Source: Acetobacter lambici (lineage in GTDB: Bacteria; Pseudomonadota; Alphaproteobacteria; Acetobacterales; Acetobacteraceae). Taken from it: a DNA stretch of 61,488 bases. Shown here in pieces: positions 17,811 through 26,916 of the stretch. The stretch is taken from assembly GCF_011516885.1 (NCBI RefSeq), contig NZ_WOTD01000014.1, forward strand, positions 1-61,488, read 5' to 3'. The stretch's first letter is position 1. Each line of letters starts with the position of its first letter. Below the pieces are notes generated by a model that had not been told where the DNA came from, did not search any database, and saw only the letters and a program-made list of their open reading frames with translations. A program made the position numbers and the translations under genes.

Positions 17811-18551
17811 ATGTTCCGCTGTATTGTTCTTATTCCATCCTATAATTCGGGAGCGTTGTTGCGCAGGACGGTTGCCAGCGTTCTGGCGGTGTGGCCGGAT
17901 ATTGTGGTGGTAACAGATGGCAGTACGGATGGAAGCGATCAGACGCTGGAGGATATGTTACCGCTGCATCCGGGGTTAAAAGTCCTGCATCTGGCACATA
18001 ATGGTGGCAAAGGGCAGGCTGTTCTGCATGGTGCGCAGTGGGCCATGCGGGCGGGCTATACACATGTCCTAACCATGGATGCCGATGGCCAACACCCGGC
18101 GCAATCCGTGCCCGATTTTATATCGGTAGCCCAGCGTAATCCCGGTTCTCTGGTGCTGGGGGTGCCCGTGTTCGGGCCAGAAGCTCCTGCGCTGCGCGTA
18201 TGGGGGCGCAAGCTTTCTAACCTCCTGATCGGTATGGAAACACATGGTGCCATTGAGGACTGCCTGTTTGGATTCAGGGTTTATCCTGCGAAGGCCATGA
18301 TAGCGGTGCTTGAAGCATCACGCTTCATGCGTGGCTTTGATTTCGACCCCGAGGTTGCTCTTTGCATGGTCTGGCAGGGTGTTCCTGCGCTCAACAAACC
18401 AGCTGCCGTTCAGTATTTTAATGTTGAACAGGGGGGAATTTCACACTTCCATTATGTGCGGGATAATGCACGGCTGATTTTTATGCATTTAAGGTTGCTG
18501 TTTACATGGGTGTGGCGCGCGTGTTGCGGAAAGCCGCCACGGTCGCTCTAA
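17811..18551 (+). CDS. Family 2 glycosyltransferase of the APE-type cluster
   Basis: 246 residues from the ATG at 17811; an upstream extension to 17748 looks non-native. It has the GT2 features CIVLIPSYNSGALLRRTV, VVVTDGSTDGSDQT, GGKGQAVLHGA and TMDADGQHP with the DxD metal site. It lacks long membrane helices except a weak hydrophobic C-terminus. In aryl-polyene clusters a GT2 protein of this kind is thought to attach a sugar during lipid anchoring. Its 3' end overlaps the opposite-strand COG4648 gene by 50 bp. Confidence 0.88.
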   Translation: MFRCIVLIPSYNSGALLRRTVASVLAVWPDIVVVTDGSTDGSDQTLEDMLPLHPGLKVLHLAHNGGKGQAVLHGAQWAMRAGYTHVLTMDADGQHPAQSVPDFISVAQRNPGSLVLGVPVFGPEAPALRVWGRKLSNLLIGMETHGAIEDCLFGFRVYPAKAMIAVLEASRFMRGFDFDPEVALCMVWQGVPALNKPAAVQYFNVEQGGISHFHYVRDNARLIFMHLRLLFTWVWRACCGKPPRSL

Positions 18552-19167
18552 GCGATACGTGTTGGAAGTTGCGTATGACAAGCCGTCTTACGCCAGCCTC
18601 CACAACCATCATCATCAAGGCTGCGGCAAATGTACCGCCGGTCAGCGGCCATTGCCATGTGCCTTTTGGCCCCAGCCAGAACAGCAAGGGCGGTGTGGCC
18701 AGGGCTGCTGCAAAAAATGTCGTCCAGACAGCAGTCAGTATATGTGTGTAGCGGGCAATATCCGCACGTAAGGGGCCATGAACGCGACCGGCCATTACAG
18801 AGACAAGGGGCTGCTGTGATGGCAGAAGAGATCGACCAAACACAAACAGCATCATACCCAAAGACGCAGCGTAAAGGGCGCAGGCATCAACAACCATGAC
18901 CTGATGGGGCCAGTATATGGTCAGGGGAGTCAGGACTATCGCCAGAACCGTGCTCAATTTGACATACTGGGTCAGCAGGGCAAGCGCCATGCACTGCATG
19001 AGGGGGGCGAGCACACTAATCAGCTTTATTGCATGGAATGTATGAGGCATATGCCCAAGAAGAATTGATAAAGAGACAAGCATTACGCCTGACCCACGCC
19101 GGAAACGAGGGTGTTTTTTCAACCAGCTTGGCTTTGCGCGAATGTCCGTTTGTGTTAGCTCACTCAT
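18502..19167 (-). CDS. COG4648-type membrane protein of the APE cluster (inverted)
   Basis: About 221 residues with six or so hydrophobic helices (e.g. GVMLVSLSILLGHMPHTF, MALALLTQYVKLSTVLAIVL, LMMMVVEAGVRRLVI). The conserved-looking segment PLRADIARYTHILTAVWTTF is characteristic of the COG4648 inner-membrane proteins found in aryl-polyene clusters, whose exact role is not settled. The start could also be at 19185. It is on the minus strand while the GT2 gene and the ACP operon on either side are on the plus strand. It overlaps the GT2 3' end and abuts the ACP start, leaving almost no room for separate promoters. Confidence 0.8.
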   Translation of the reverse strand: MSELTQTDIRAKPSWLKKHPRFRRGSGVMLVSLSILLGHMPHTFHAIKLISVLAPLMQCMALALLTQYVKLSTVLAIVLTPLTIYWPHQVMVVDACALYAASLGMMLFVFGRSLLPSQQPLVSVMAGRVHGPLRADIARYTHILTAVWTTFFAAALATPPLLFWLGPKGTWQWPLTGGTFAAALMMMVVEAGVRRLVIRNFQHVSLRATVAAFRNTRATPM

Positions 19168-19183
19168 GATATCTGCATTTAAC

Positions 19184-19483
19184 ATGAGACATGCTGTGAA
19201 TACGACCCGTTCAACAACAATACAAACGCCTTTTGAGCATGAAGTTGCAGAACGGCTTGTTGCGGCACTTCAGCTTGAAGTAACGGCTGAAGAAATCGTC
19301 CCGCTCGCCCCTCTGTTTGGGGAAGGGTTGGGGCTTGATTCCATTGATGCTTTGGAAATTGCCCTGCTTGTCGGGCGTGATTATGGGGTAACCCTGCGCT
19401 CGGAAGACCCGGATAACCAAGAGATTTTTAGCTCTTTGCGGTCCTTGTGCGCGTATGTGCAGGCAAATCGTACTGCTGGGTGA
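19184..19483 (+). CDS. Acyl carrier protein of the APE-type pathway
   Basis: 99 residues from the ATG at 19184; the start is uncertain because no clear ribosome site is present. The 4'-phosphopantetheine attachment motif is GLGLDSIDALEIALLV with the Ser at about residue 52, followed by the APE-ACP-like RDYGVTLRSEDPDNQEIF. It carries the growing polyene as a thioester. APE clusters commonly encode two different ACPs; only this one is visible here. It leads a tightly packed operon, and its stop lies five bases before the AMP-ligase start. Confidence 0.88.
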   Translation: MRHAVNTTRSTTIQTPFEHEVAERLVAALQLEVTAEEIVPLAPLFGEGLGLDSIDALEIALLVGRDYGVTLRSEDPDNQEIFSSLRSLCAYVQANRTAG

Positions 19484-19488
19484 CATGT

Positions 19489-21147
19489 ATGTCAGGCAGT
19501 ATGTTTGACCAGCAATGGCCAGATCTTTCTCTTGTTTATGCTCCCGACCGGCCGCTTTTTTTAACTGATCATACCGTTATCAGCGGATGGGCGTTTTTAC
19601 GCGCGGCGCATCAGATTGCTGCTCTGTTGCCTGATCAGCCTGTAGTGCCTGTGTGTTCCAGCATAAGCCATTTTACCCTGCTCTTTGCCGCAACATTGCT
19701 GCGGGGGCAGTATGTTCTGCTCAGTAGCGAGCGGAATCCGACACGGCTGGTCGATCTTGCCCGGGAACATAATGCGCTGTGCGTGAGTGTTGAAGGTGAT
19801 GCTGAGAGCGAACTCCTGCCTCTAGGCGGGTTGATGGTGCCGGATACTCTGGCAGCCTTGCCTGCTGCCGTTCCCGTTGGTGCGTGCGCCAACCCCGTGA
19901 TCAGGCCGGACGCATTGGTCGCACTTGTGTTTACTTCTGGCAGCACGGGGCAACCGGTTGGGCATCGTAAGTATTGGGGAGGGCTGGTTACGCGTAGTGT
20001 GACTGCCCGCGTTCTGCTGGACCCGGAGGACGCTCCGGCCTGTCTGGTCGGTACCGTGCCTCCATACCACATGTATGGGTTTGAGGCTCTGGTTCTCCAG
20101 TGCCTGAACACGCGGGTGGCGGTGGTGGCTGCAGGTTGTGGCTATCCAGCAGACTGGCAGGCCAGCCTGAACCGGGCTTTTGCGCCGCGTATTCTGGTCA
20201 CAACTCCCTTGCAATTGCGGGCCCTGCTGCGGTCGGGGCTGGCATTGCCGCCTATCCGGCGTGTGGTCTCGGCCTCCGCACCGCTGGTGACCGATCTGGC
20301 GGCGGAAGCAGAAGTGGCCTTGGCAACGGAAGTGACCGAAATTTATGGTTCGACAGAAACCGGCTCCATGGCTATCCGGCGGACGGTTGGTGGGCCTGAA
20401 TGGCAATGGTACAAGGGGGTTGTGCTGAACATGACCGCCGAGGGTGTTGAAATTTCAGCACCGGGCGTGCTCAGCTACGTATTGGCTGATTTTATTCAAA
20501 CCCGCGATGACGGGAAGTTTCTACTGCTTGGCCGCGTTAACGATGTCGTCAAGCTGGGGGGGAAACGAACGTCTCTGGCCGCGCTGAATGCGACGTTGAA
20601 TGCTATTCCCGGCGTGGAAGATGGTGCTTTTCTTCCGCCTGAATCCTCTGCAACCAATTTTTTTGCGCGGATGCAGGTTTTTGCGGTATCCTCCACGCAG
20701 TCCGCACAAAGTATTCTGCTTGCTTTGCGAGAACAGATCGAGCCGGTTTTTCTGCCACGCAGTGTCAGGCTTGTGCCTGCTTTGCCCCGTAATGCCGTGG
20801 GTAAGCTGACCCTTCAGGCTTTGCGCACCATGGCGGGGCAGATTTCGGGGGAGGAAGAGGTGGGGGCATTCATGCTGCCACATGACCATTCTTGCCTGCC
20901 AGGTCATTTCCCCGGTCACCCGGTTGTGCCCGGTGTGCTGTTGCTTGATGCAGGAATGAATCTGCTGGGGCAGGCAGATCTGTGCGTGGATATGGTCAAA
21001 TTCCTGCATCCTGTTCTTCCCGGCCAGAACGTGGTCTTTCTCGCCCGGAACTCTGGCTCCGTTGTACGTCTGGTGGCCAGAGTGAATGATCAGCCTGTTA
21101 TGCGGGCTGTGCTAAAGGCAAAGCCAGAGCATGCCGGGCACGACTGA
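19489..21147 (+). CDS. AMP-dependent acyl/aryl ligase fused to a hotdog (FabA/FabZ-like) domain
   Basis: 552 residues from the ATG at 19489. The N-terminal part is an adenylating ligase with ALVFTSGSTGQPVGHRKYW (P-loop-like A3 motif), TEIYGSTETGSMA (A5) and LLGRVNDVVKLGGKR (A7/A8), and the Lys-bearing A10-like VGKLTLQAL. Residues about 470-550 form a hotdog domain with HDHSCLPGHFPGHPVVPGV, the FabZ-type His motif. In APE-type pathways a ligase loads the aryl starter and dehydratase-like domains act during elongation; here both sit in one chain. No separate gene explains the hotdog segment. Its last 17 bases overlap the acyltransferase gene. Confidence 0.9.
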   Translation: MSGSMFDQQWPDLSLVYAPDRPLFLTDHTVISGWAFLRAAHQIAALLPDQPVVPVCSSISHFTLLFAATLLRGQYVLLSSERNPTRLVDLAREHNALCVSVEGDAESELLPLGGLMVPDTLAALPAAVPVGACANPVIRPDALVALVFTSGSTGQPVGHRKYWGGLVTRSVTARVLLDPEDAPACLVGTVPPYHMYGFEALVLQCLNTRVAVVAAGCGYPADWQASLNRAFAPRILVTTPLQLRALLRSGLALPPIRRVVSASAPLVTDLAAEAEVALATEVTEIYGSTETGSMAIRRTVGGPEWQWYKGVVLNMTAEGVEISAPGVLSYVLADFIQTRDDGKFLLLGRVNDVVKLGGKRTSLAALNATLNAIPGVEDGAFLPPESSATNFFARMQVFAVSSTQSAQSILLALREQIEPVFLPRSVRLVPALPRNAVGKLTLQALRTMAGQISGEEEVGAFMLPHDHSCLPGHFPGHPVVPGVLLLDAGMNLLGQADLCVDMVKFLHPVLPGQNVVFLARNSGSVVRLVARVNDQPVMRAVLKAKPEHAGHD

Positions 21148-22033
21148 TAAACGATGGATTGTGCCAGAACGTGGTAATCGTTTTGCCATGCGGCTTGCAC
21201 TGTTCTTAACCCGAAAGATCGGGCGGCGGCGGCTTGAGTGGCTGCTTGGCCCCATTACCTTATATTTTTTTCTGCACAACGGGTCTGCCCGCCGGGCGTC
21301 ACGCGCGTATCTGCGTCGTGTTTTGCAGGCCCCACATGGAGCCGTCTCCATAATGCGGCACATGCGGTCCTTTGCCCAGATTGTGCTGGACCGGATTTTT
21401 TTTCTGCAAAACACAAAAGACATGCCACCTGTGCGTGTGGTCGGGCGGGATAGATTTTTGCATGCTCTTGCTGCGGGGAAAGGGTGCCTGCTGCTGGGCG
21501 CGCATATTGGATCGTTCGAGGCTCTCCGGGCTTTGGGGCGCGAGCATGCCATGACATTGCGTATGCTCATGTATCGTTCCAATCTGGGGGGAGCTACGGA
21601 TGTGCTGGAAACACTGGACCCCACATACGCCCAGACGATTATTCCTATCGGTCAGGTGGATACCATGCTCCGTGTGGCCGAAAGTCTGGGCCGGGGCGAA
21701 ATTGTAGGTATGCTGGGCGACAGAACGCCCGATACAGGCCGGTGCGTATGCGTGACCATGCTGGGGGGGGAGGTTCAGCTTCCTGAAGGGCCATTCCGGC
21801 TGGCTTTGGCTACGGGAGCACCCATCGTGCTTGTTAACGCAGTCCGTGCGGCCGACGGGGTTTATGACGTAAGCTTTGACTCTTTTGATGTGCCATACCC
21901 CTCATCCCGGCAGGAACGGGGAGCCTTTGTGCAACAGGCCGCCGAACATTATGCAAAATGGATGGAGGGGCTGTGTCTCAGGCACCCGTTCTCATGGTTC
22001 AATTTTTACGACTACTGGAAAGACCTGCCATGA
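21131..22033 (+). CDS. LpxL/HtrB-type lysophospholipid acyltransferase of the APE cluster
   Basis: 300 residues. It has the family features RWIVPERGN, a hydrophobic anchor (WLLGPITLYFFL), GCLLLGAHIGSFEALRA with the catalytic HxxxxE-like arrangement, GMLGDRTPD, and PEGPFRLALATGAPIV. Such proteins move acyl chains to lipid acceptors at the inner membrane. In aryl-polyene systems they are thought to place the polyene or a fatty acyl chain on the glycerolipid-like anchor. The start overlaps the ligase gene, and its stop overlaps the next start by four bases (ATGA), implying translational coupling. Confidence 0.9.
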   Translation: MPGTTDKRWIVPERGNRFAMRLALFLTRKIGRRRLEWLLGPITLYFFLHNGSARRASRAYLRRVLQAPHGAVSIMRHMRSFAQIVLDRIFFLQNTKDMPPVRVVGRDRFLHALAAGKGCLLLGAHIGSFEALRALGREHAMTLRMLMYRSNLGGATDVLETLDPTYAQTIIPIGQVDTMLRVAESLGRGEIVGMLGDRTPDTGRCVCVTMLGGEVQLPEGPFRLALATGAPIVLVNAVRAADGVYDVSFDSFDVPYPSSRQERGAFVQQAAEHYAKWMEGLCLRHPFSWFNFYDYWKDLP

Positions 22034-22605
22034 AAGTTTTCTCCCTTTTGGCAATATCAGGTCTGCTGGCGGGCATGGGGCAGGCAGGGGCGGCGGAAAA
22101 CGACGTTGATCTGAGCAGGCAGATTATTGGCTGTCTGGGGCAGGTGGTGCAGAGAACCCAGCCTTTCCATGAGGAAAAGGAAATTGCAGCCCTGACTCAC
22201 CCGCTGTTTTCGTCCGGTGTGCTGGGATTCCATCGCCCCGCCTATCTGGAGAAAATGACGCAGGCTCCTCGGCAGGAAAGGCTGGTTATTGATGGAGGCA
22301 TGGTCTCCATCCAGCGTGGGACGGGGAGTGTGCACCACGTCCCTCTGGCGCAAAGCCCCGCACTGGCGTTGCTGGTCACAACCATGCGTGCCCCGCTGGA
22401 AGGAGACATGGCAACTCTGACGCAGGATTATACCTTGAGTGCACAGGGCAACCTCGGTGCATGGACGCTTAGCATGACCCCCGTTTCGCCACAGGCTATG
22501 CGACTGGTGCATCTGGTCGTGCTGAAAGGGCGCAATAACGTCATAGAGAGCCTAAAGATCATGCAGGCCAATGGTGATGTACAAACACTGACTCTTGATC
22601 CGTGA
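22030..22605 (+). CDS. LolA-like periplasmic lipid carrier of the APE cluster
   Basis: 191 residues starting at the ATGA overlap at 22030. A Sec signal (residues 1-21, FSLLAISGLLAGMGQAGAA) precedes a mature domain with alternating beta strands (RLVIDGGMVSIQRGTG, YTLSAQGNLGAWTLSMTP, VHLVVLKGRNNVIESLKIMQ). This fits the outer-membrane lipoprotein carrier-like fold present in most aryl-polyene clusters. It probably carries the finished lipid between the membranes together with the MMPL exporter encoded next. The stop overlaps a GTG start (GTGA). Confidence 0.85.
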   Translation: MKVFSLLAISGLLAGMGQAGAAENDVDLSRQIIGCLGQVVQRTQPFHEEKEIAALTHPLFSSGVLGFHRPAYLEKMTQAPRQERLVIDGGMVSIQRGTGSVHHVPLAQSPALALLVTTMRAPLEGDMATLTQDYTLSAQGNLGAWTLSMTPVSPQAMRLVHLVVLKGRNNVIESLKIMQANGDVQTLTLDP

Positions 22606-24938
22606 AACCGCGCAGAAAACCGTGGGTTCTGGCTATCACGCTGGCGGTATCGGCCCTGTTTGCGGCTCTGGTGTTCGTGAGCATTCCGTTGCGGCTGGAC
22701 ATGGCGGGCTTTTTGCCCCGTGGGCATGACGATGGCACACGTTTTTTGCTCAGGGAGGTGCAGGGAGGCGTTGCCGGTACGGTTATTATGCTGGGGCTTG
22801 AAGGTGCGCCTGAGCCGGAACTGGCGCGCCTGAGCTTAGGCCTGCATGCCGCACTGGCCAAAGACCCGCAGTTTGTATCTGTTCTGAATGGTGTATTTGC
22901 AACCGATCAGGCCGAGGCGCTGCGAGCACTTCTGTTCAAACACCGTTATCAACTTGCCTCTGATGATGGTGTGCGCAATCTGGGCGCGCAGGCGCTGGAA
23001 CAGGCATTTGCCAATGTTCTGGACGGGCTGGCTTCCGCTGCTGGTCCGGTTTTTTCCGATACGCTTTTGCGGGACCCTACAAACGCATTTGTCCAGACTG
23101 TGCGTGCGCTTGAGCCAGATGTGCATGTTAGGCTTCTTCATGGTGTGTGGTTTGCACCGGACCGAACGCGTGCCCTGTTATTGCTGCGGACCAAGGCCCC
23201 GGGCATGGATCTTGTCCGGCAGGCACAGGTGGAACAGACAATTTCCGCTGCGTTCACGGCTTTACACCCCGGCACTGCAAAACTGCTGATAAGCGGTCCG
23301 TCGGTTTTTGCTGTCTCCAGTGCCGCAGGTATGCGCCGTGATGTGGATATGATGGCGCTGTGCTCCTTTGTGCTTGTTGTGAGTATACTTTACTGGCGCT
23401 TTCGGTCCCTGTGGGTGCTGACGGCGATTGGTGTGCCGTTTTTACTCTCGCTCAGTATCGCCATGCTGGTTGTCCGGCTGGTATTTGGCTTTGTGCATGG
23501 CATAGCATTCGGCTTTGGCATGACCATGCTGGGGGTAGCACTAGACTACCCGGTCCTGCTGATCGGGCACCGTGATCATGGGGAAGGTCCGCAGGCCACA
23601 CTGCACCGTATTGGCCATAGTTTGCGCCTGGGAGTGACAACTGCCGAGCTGGGCCTGACAGGTATGGTTTTTTGCGGGCTACCGGGGTTGGCCCAGCTTG
23701 GCACGTTTGCTGCCGTGGGGTTGGTGGTGGCGGCCATTGTTACCCTGCACGTTATGCCGCGTCTGGTGGTGGCGGCGGATCTGGCGCCTTATATTAGTGG
23801 GCCATCAGCACCTTTGGCTCTGGCAGAAGGCTGGCGGTGTTACAGAGGGTTACTTGTCATTCCCGTTATGGTTTGCGCCATAGCATTATGGTGGTCTCCC
23901 CCAATTATAGATACGCGCCTGGCAGCCCTGAGCCCATTGCCCGAAAAAACCCTGCGTATGGATGAAGCACTCCGCAAGGACCTTGGAGTGCCGGATTCCT
24001 CGCTCATGATTGCTGTTTCCGGCGGGACGACGCAGGCCGTGCTGGAGCGGGAGGAGGCTTTGGTTCCTCTGTGGGGGCAATTGCGCCAGCAGGGCCGTTT
24101 GGCGGGTGTGCAGGATGCCGCGCGCTTTCTGCCATCAGTGAGGATGCAACATAAGCGGGTGGAGCAGTTGCCACCGCCCGCAGTGTTGCAGGCCGCTATT
24201 GCGCAAGCGAGGGAGGAACTGCCATTCCGCCCTACGGCGTTCGATGCTTTTGTGAGCGATGTAGCTGCTGCACGGCAGATGCCCCCCTTACTGCCGCAGG
24301 ACCTGCAGGGCACACCGGTCGGCGCGGCAGTGGCTCCACTGCTATTTGAACGTGGCGGACAATGGTTTGGTCTTGTTTTTCCAGAATCGGTTCAGGACCA
24401 CCAGTCTGTGGAACAGGCGCTTGTGGGGCAGCCTGATGTTCTGGTCATGGACATGCACAAGGAGGTGGATAGCCTGTCCGCCTACCATACCGGGCGGACC
24501 CTCCGCTGGATGGCGGTTGGGTGTATGTTGGCATTTGCCGTGCTGGTGTTTGGGTTGCGCAATGCTGGGCGTATTCTGCGCGTAATCGGGGCGGTGGGGG
24601 CCGTGCAGATAACTGTATTGGGGGTGTTCGCCCTGCTGGGCCAGCATTTAACCCTTATCCACCTGATTGCGTTGCAGTTTGTGCTCGGGGTCAGTCTGGA
24701 CTACGCCCTGTTTTTTGCGCGGCCACAACTGGATGCGGAGGAACGGGCAAGAACCATGCGTACATTGCTGACCTGTAACGCCATGACTGTTCTGACTTTT
24801 GGCCTTCTGGCCGCATGCCATACTCCGCTCCTGCGCGAAATTGGTATAACTGTTGCGTTTGGTGTTGCACTGGCCATGATCTATGGCTTTCTTCTGGCTG
24901 GACAACGCCCGCATATTGGACCACCAAACTCACCATGA
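22602..24938 (+). CDS. MMPL/RND-type exporter of the APE cluster
   Basis: 778 residues from the GTG at 22602. The architecture is one N-terminal helix, a large periplasmic loop (about 30-245), five to six helices, a second loop (about 420-600) and another helix bundle, the MMPL pattern. Charged helix segments such as GVALDYPVLLIGHRDH and FVLGVSLDYALFFARPQ hold the paired Asp-Tyr motifs used for proton coupling. It most likely moves the lipidated polyene from the inner membrane to the LolA-like carrier. Coupled to both neighbours by four-base overlaps. Confidence 0.9.
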   Translation: MKPRRKPWVLAITLAVSALFAALVFVSIPLRLDMAGFLPRGHDDGTRFLLREVQGGVAGTVIMLGLEGAPEPELARLSLGLHAALAKDPQFVSVLNGVFATDQAEALRALLFKHRYQLASDDGVRNLGAQALEQAFANVLDGLASAAGPVFSDTLLRDPTNAFVQTVRALEPDVHVRLLHGVWFAPDRTRALLLLRTKAPGMDLVRQAQVEQTISAAFTALHPGTAKLLISGPSVFAVSSAAGMRRDVDMMALCSFVLVVSILYWRFRSLWVLTAIGVPFLLSLSIAMLVVRLVFGFVHGIAFGFGMTMLGVALDYPVLLIGHRDHGEGPQATLHRIGHSLRLGVTTAELGLTGMVFCGLPGLAQLGTFAAVGLVVAAIVTLHVMPRLVVAADLAPYISGPSAPLALAEGWRCYRGLLVIPVMVCAIALWWSPPIIDTRLAALSPLPEKTLRMDEALRKDLGVPDSSLMIAVSGGTTQAVLEREEALVPLWGQLRQQGRLAGVQDAARFLPSVRMQHKRVEQLPPPAVLQAAIAQAREELPFRPTAFDAFVSDVAAARQMPPLLPQDLQGTPVGAAVAPLLFERGGQWFGLVFPESVQDHQSVEQALVGQPDVLVMDMHKEVDSLSAYHTGRTLRWMAVGCMLAFAVLVFGLRNAGRILRVIGAVGAVQITVLGVFALLGQHLTLIHLIALQFVLGVSLDYALFFARPQLDAEERARTMRTLLTCNAMTVLTFGLLAACHTPLLREIGITVAFGVALAMIYGFLLAGQRPHIGPPNSP

Positions 24939-26125
24939 AACCACTCGCCATTACCGCCGGAACAGTCCTGAGCGCAATTGGACAGGGGCTGGCCGCTACG
25001 CAGGACGCTCTGCAAGCCCGCCGCTCCGGGTTAACGCCGTGCGACTTTGCCGGAATAACAACAGGTTATGTCGGGCGTGTCCCGCAGGTGGAAAACCATA
25101 CGCTGGAGGGTGTCCACCCCGGTTTTTCCTGCCGTAACAACCAGTTGGCGGATATGGCCTGCGCGCAGCCCGATTTTTTACACGCTGTGGCCGACGCCCG
25201 GCAGTTTTATGGACCCGAGCGGGTTGCTGTGGTGCTGGGGACGTCCACTTCAGGCATTCTCTCCGCTGAGGAGGCCTATAGGACGAGCGACCCCGTCACG
25301 GGTTTCCCTCCGAGCACGTTTGACCAGTCTCACACGCAGGATATGTTCTCGCTCCCTCGCTTTGTAGCCGCCCGTCTGGGGCTTGAGGGACCATTACTGA
25401 GTGTGTCCAACGCCTGTGCATCCTCATCCCGCGCCTTTGTGGATGCGCGCCATTGGCTGGAGGCCGGGCTGTGCGATGCCGTGGTGGTGGGGGGAGCGGA
25501 TAGCCTGTGCCGCATGACATTACGGGGTTTTGCTTCTTTAGGACTGATCAGTGACACCCCAACCCGTCCGTGTGACGTGGAGCGTTCAGGGATTTCCGTT
25601 GGGGAGGGGGCGGGCTTTGCCCTGCTGGAGCGTGAAGGTGCACGCCCCGCCGCCGTGCCCATGGCCCGCTGGGTAGGGTACGGTGTGAGTAGCGATGGCC
25701 ACCATATGTCCTCCCCCGACCCGCTTGCGCGCGGTGCCGTGGCCGCCATGCGCGAGGCGTTGGTGCGAGCTGGACTGGAAGCCGAGCAGATTGACTATAT
25801 CAACCTGCACGGGACTGGTACGGTCGTGAACGACGCAATGGAGGATCATGCCGTGCAGTCTCTGTTTGGGAGTGCCGTTCCATGTTCTTCCACCAAGGGG
25901 TGGACGGGCCATACTCTGGGTGCTTCGGGTATTATAGAGGCTATGTTCGCGATCGTGATGATGCGTGCGGGATTTGTGCCGGGCTGCCTGAATGTGGACC
26001 GTGTTGATCCTACGTTTAAGAGCCAGATACTAACAGATACGCTCAATAAGCCGGTCCGGCGGGTCATGAGTAATGCTTTTGGTTTTGGCGGTACCAATTG
26101 TAGCCTGATTTTTGAGGCCATGTGA
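24935..26125 (+). CDS. Beta-ketoacyl-ACP synthase (KS) of the APE-type pathway
   Basis: 396 residues from the ATG at 24935. The Cys-His-His catalytic set is complete: SVSNACASSSRAF (nucleophile Cys), NLHGTGTVVND (His) and KGWTGHTLGASG (His), with the C-terminal NAFGFGGTNCSL loop. It is a FabF-like decarboxylating condensing enzyme, expected to extend the polyene with malonyl-ACP. The next gene encodes a KS-like protein without the Cys, so the two should form a KS/chain-length-factor pair. No second full KS is seen in the cluster. Confidence 0.93.
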   Translation: MKPLAITAGTVLSAIGQGLAATQDALQARRSGLTPCDFAGITTGYVGRVPQVENHTLEGVHPGFSCRNNQLADMACAQPDFLHAVADARQFYGPERVAVVLGTSTSGILSAEEAYRTSDPVTGFPPSTFDQSHTQDMFSLPRFVAARLGLEGPLLSVSNACASSSRAFVDARHWLEAGLCDAVVVGGADSLCRMTLRGFASLGLISDTPTRPCDVERSGISVGEGAGFALLEREGARPAAVPMARWVGYGVSSDGHHMSSPDPLARGAVAAMREALVRAGLEAEQIDYINLHGTGTVVNDAMEDHAVQSLFGSAVPCSSTKGWTGHTLGASGIIEAMFAIVMMRAGFVPGCLNVDRVDPTFKSQILTDTLNKPVRRVMSNAFGFGGTNCSLIFEAM

Positions 26126-26916
26126 TGCGGGTTGTCTTGCAAGGGGTTTCCGTCTGGGGGCCAGGCTTATCGGGGTGGTCACATGCCGCGCGTGTGCTAC
26201 GGGGGCAGGAAAGCTGGGAGCCTGCTCCCGTGCAGGTGCCTCCTGCGGCCTGCCTACCTGCCAATGAGCGGCGGCGTTGCGGCCCGCTGACACGCTTGGC
26301 CATTGCTCTGGCAGACGAAGCCTGTGCACAGGCCGAAGTTCGGCTGGAGGATGTCAGGGGGGTGTTCGCCAGTTCCAATGGTGATGGCGCAGTGGTGGAT
26401 GGTATTCTGTCCGCTCTGACCACGCCCGGGGGGGAGGTCTCACCGACCCAGTTCCATAATTCGGTGCATAACGCTGCGGCGGGTTATTGGACAATCGGCC
26501 ATGCTATTCTGTCGCCTGTTGTCGCATTGGGGAGTTATGACTGGTCCTTTGCACAAGGGTTGCTCAAGGCTGCGGCAGAATGCGTGGTGGAAAATGCACC
26601 AGTGCTGTTTGTGGCGTATGACCTGCCCATACCGGGGCCAATTGGCAAAGTCCGCGTGACCCGCAATACATTTGGCTGCGCCTTTGTGCTGTTGCCGCAG
26701 GCCGGGCAAAACGCGATCTGCACACTGGATATAACCCATACGGCCAAAACCATGACGTATGATGAGGTCTCCTCCCCCCAATTGGCGGAACTTGCACGCA
26801 CCAATCCGGCAGCGGGTGGGCTGGCATTGCTCCAACGGATTGCCAGCGTTCAGGCAGGTGCTGTGCATCTGGCCAGCCAGCCGGGAACCATTCGGGTTGA
26901 GGTGCTGCCATGTTAG
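26125..26916 (+). CDS. KS-like partner without active-site Cys (chain-length-factor-like)
   Basis: 263 residues, shorter than a full ketosynthase. It has the N-terminal thiolase-like pattern GVFASSNGDGAVVDG and SPTQFHNSVHNAAAGYW. In the place where a ketosynthase nucleophile Cys would lie there is ALGSYDWSFAQ, so it should not condense on its own. Such truncated KS-like proteins in aryl-polyene clusters partner the active KS and are thought to set chain length. The start shares one base with the KS stop (TGATG). Confidence 0.88.
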   Translation: MRVVLQGVSVWGPGLSGWSHAARVLRGQESWEPAPVQVPPAACLPANERRRCGPLTRLAIALADEACAQAEVRLEDVRGVFASSNGDGAVVDGILSALTTPGGEVSPTQFHNSVHNAAAGYWTIGHAILSPVVALGSYDWSFAQGLLKAAAECVVENAPVLFVAYDLPIPGPIGKVRVTRNTFGCAFVLLPQAGQNAICTLDITHTAKTMTYDEVSSPQLAELARTNPAAGGLALLQRIASVQAGAVHLASQPGTIRVEVLPC

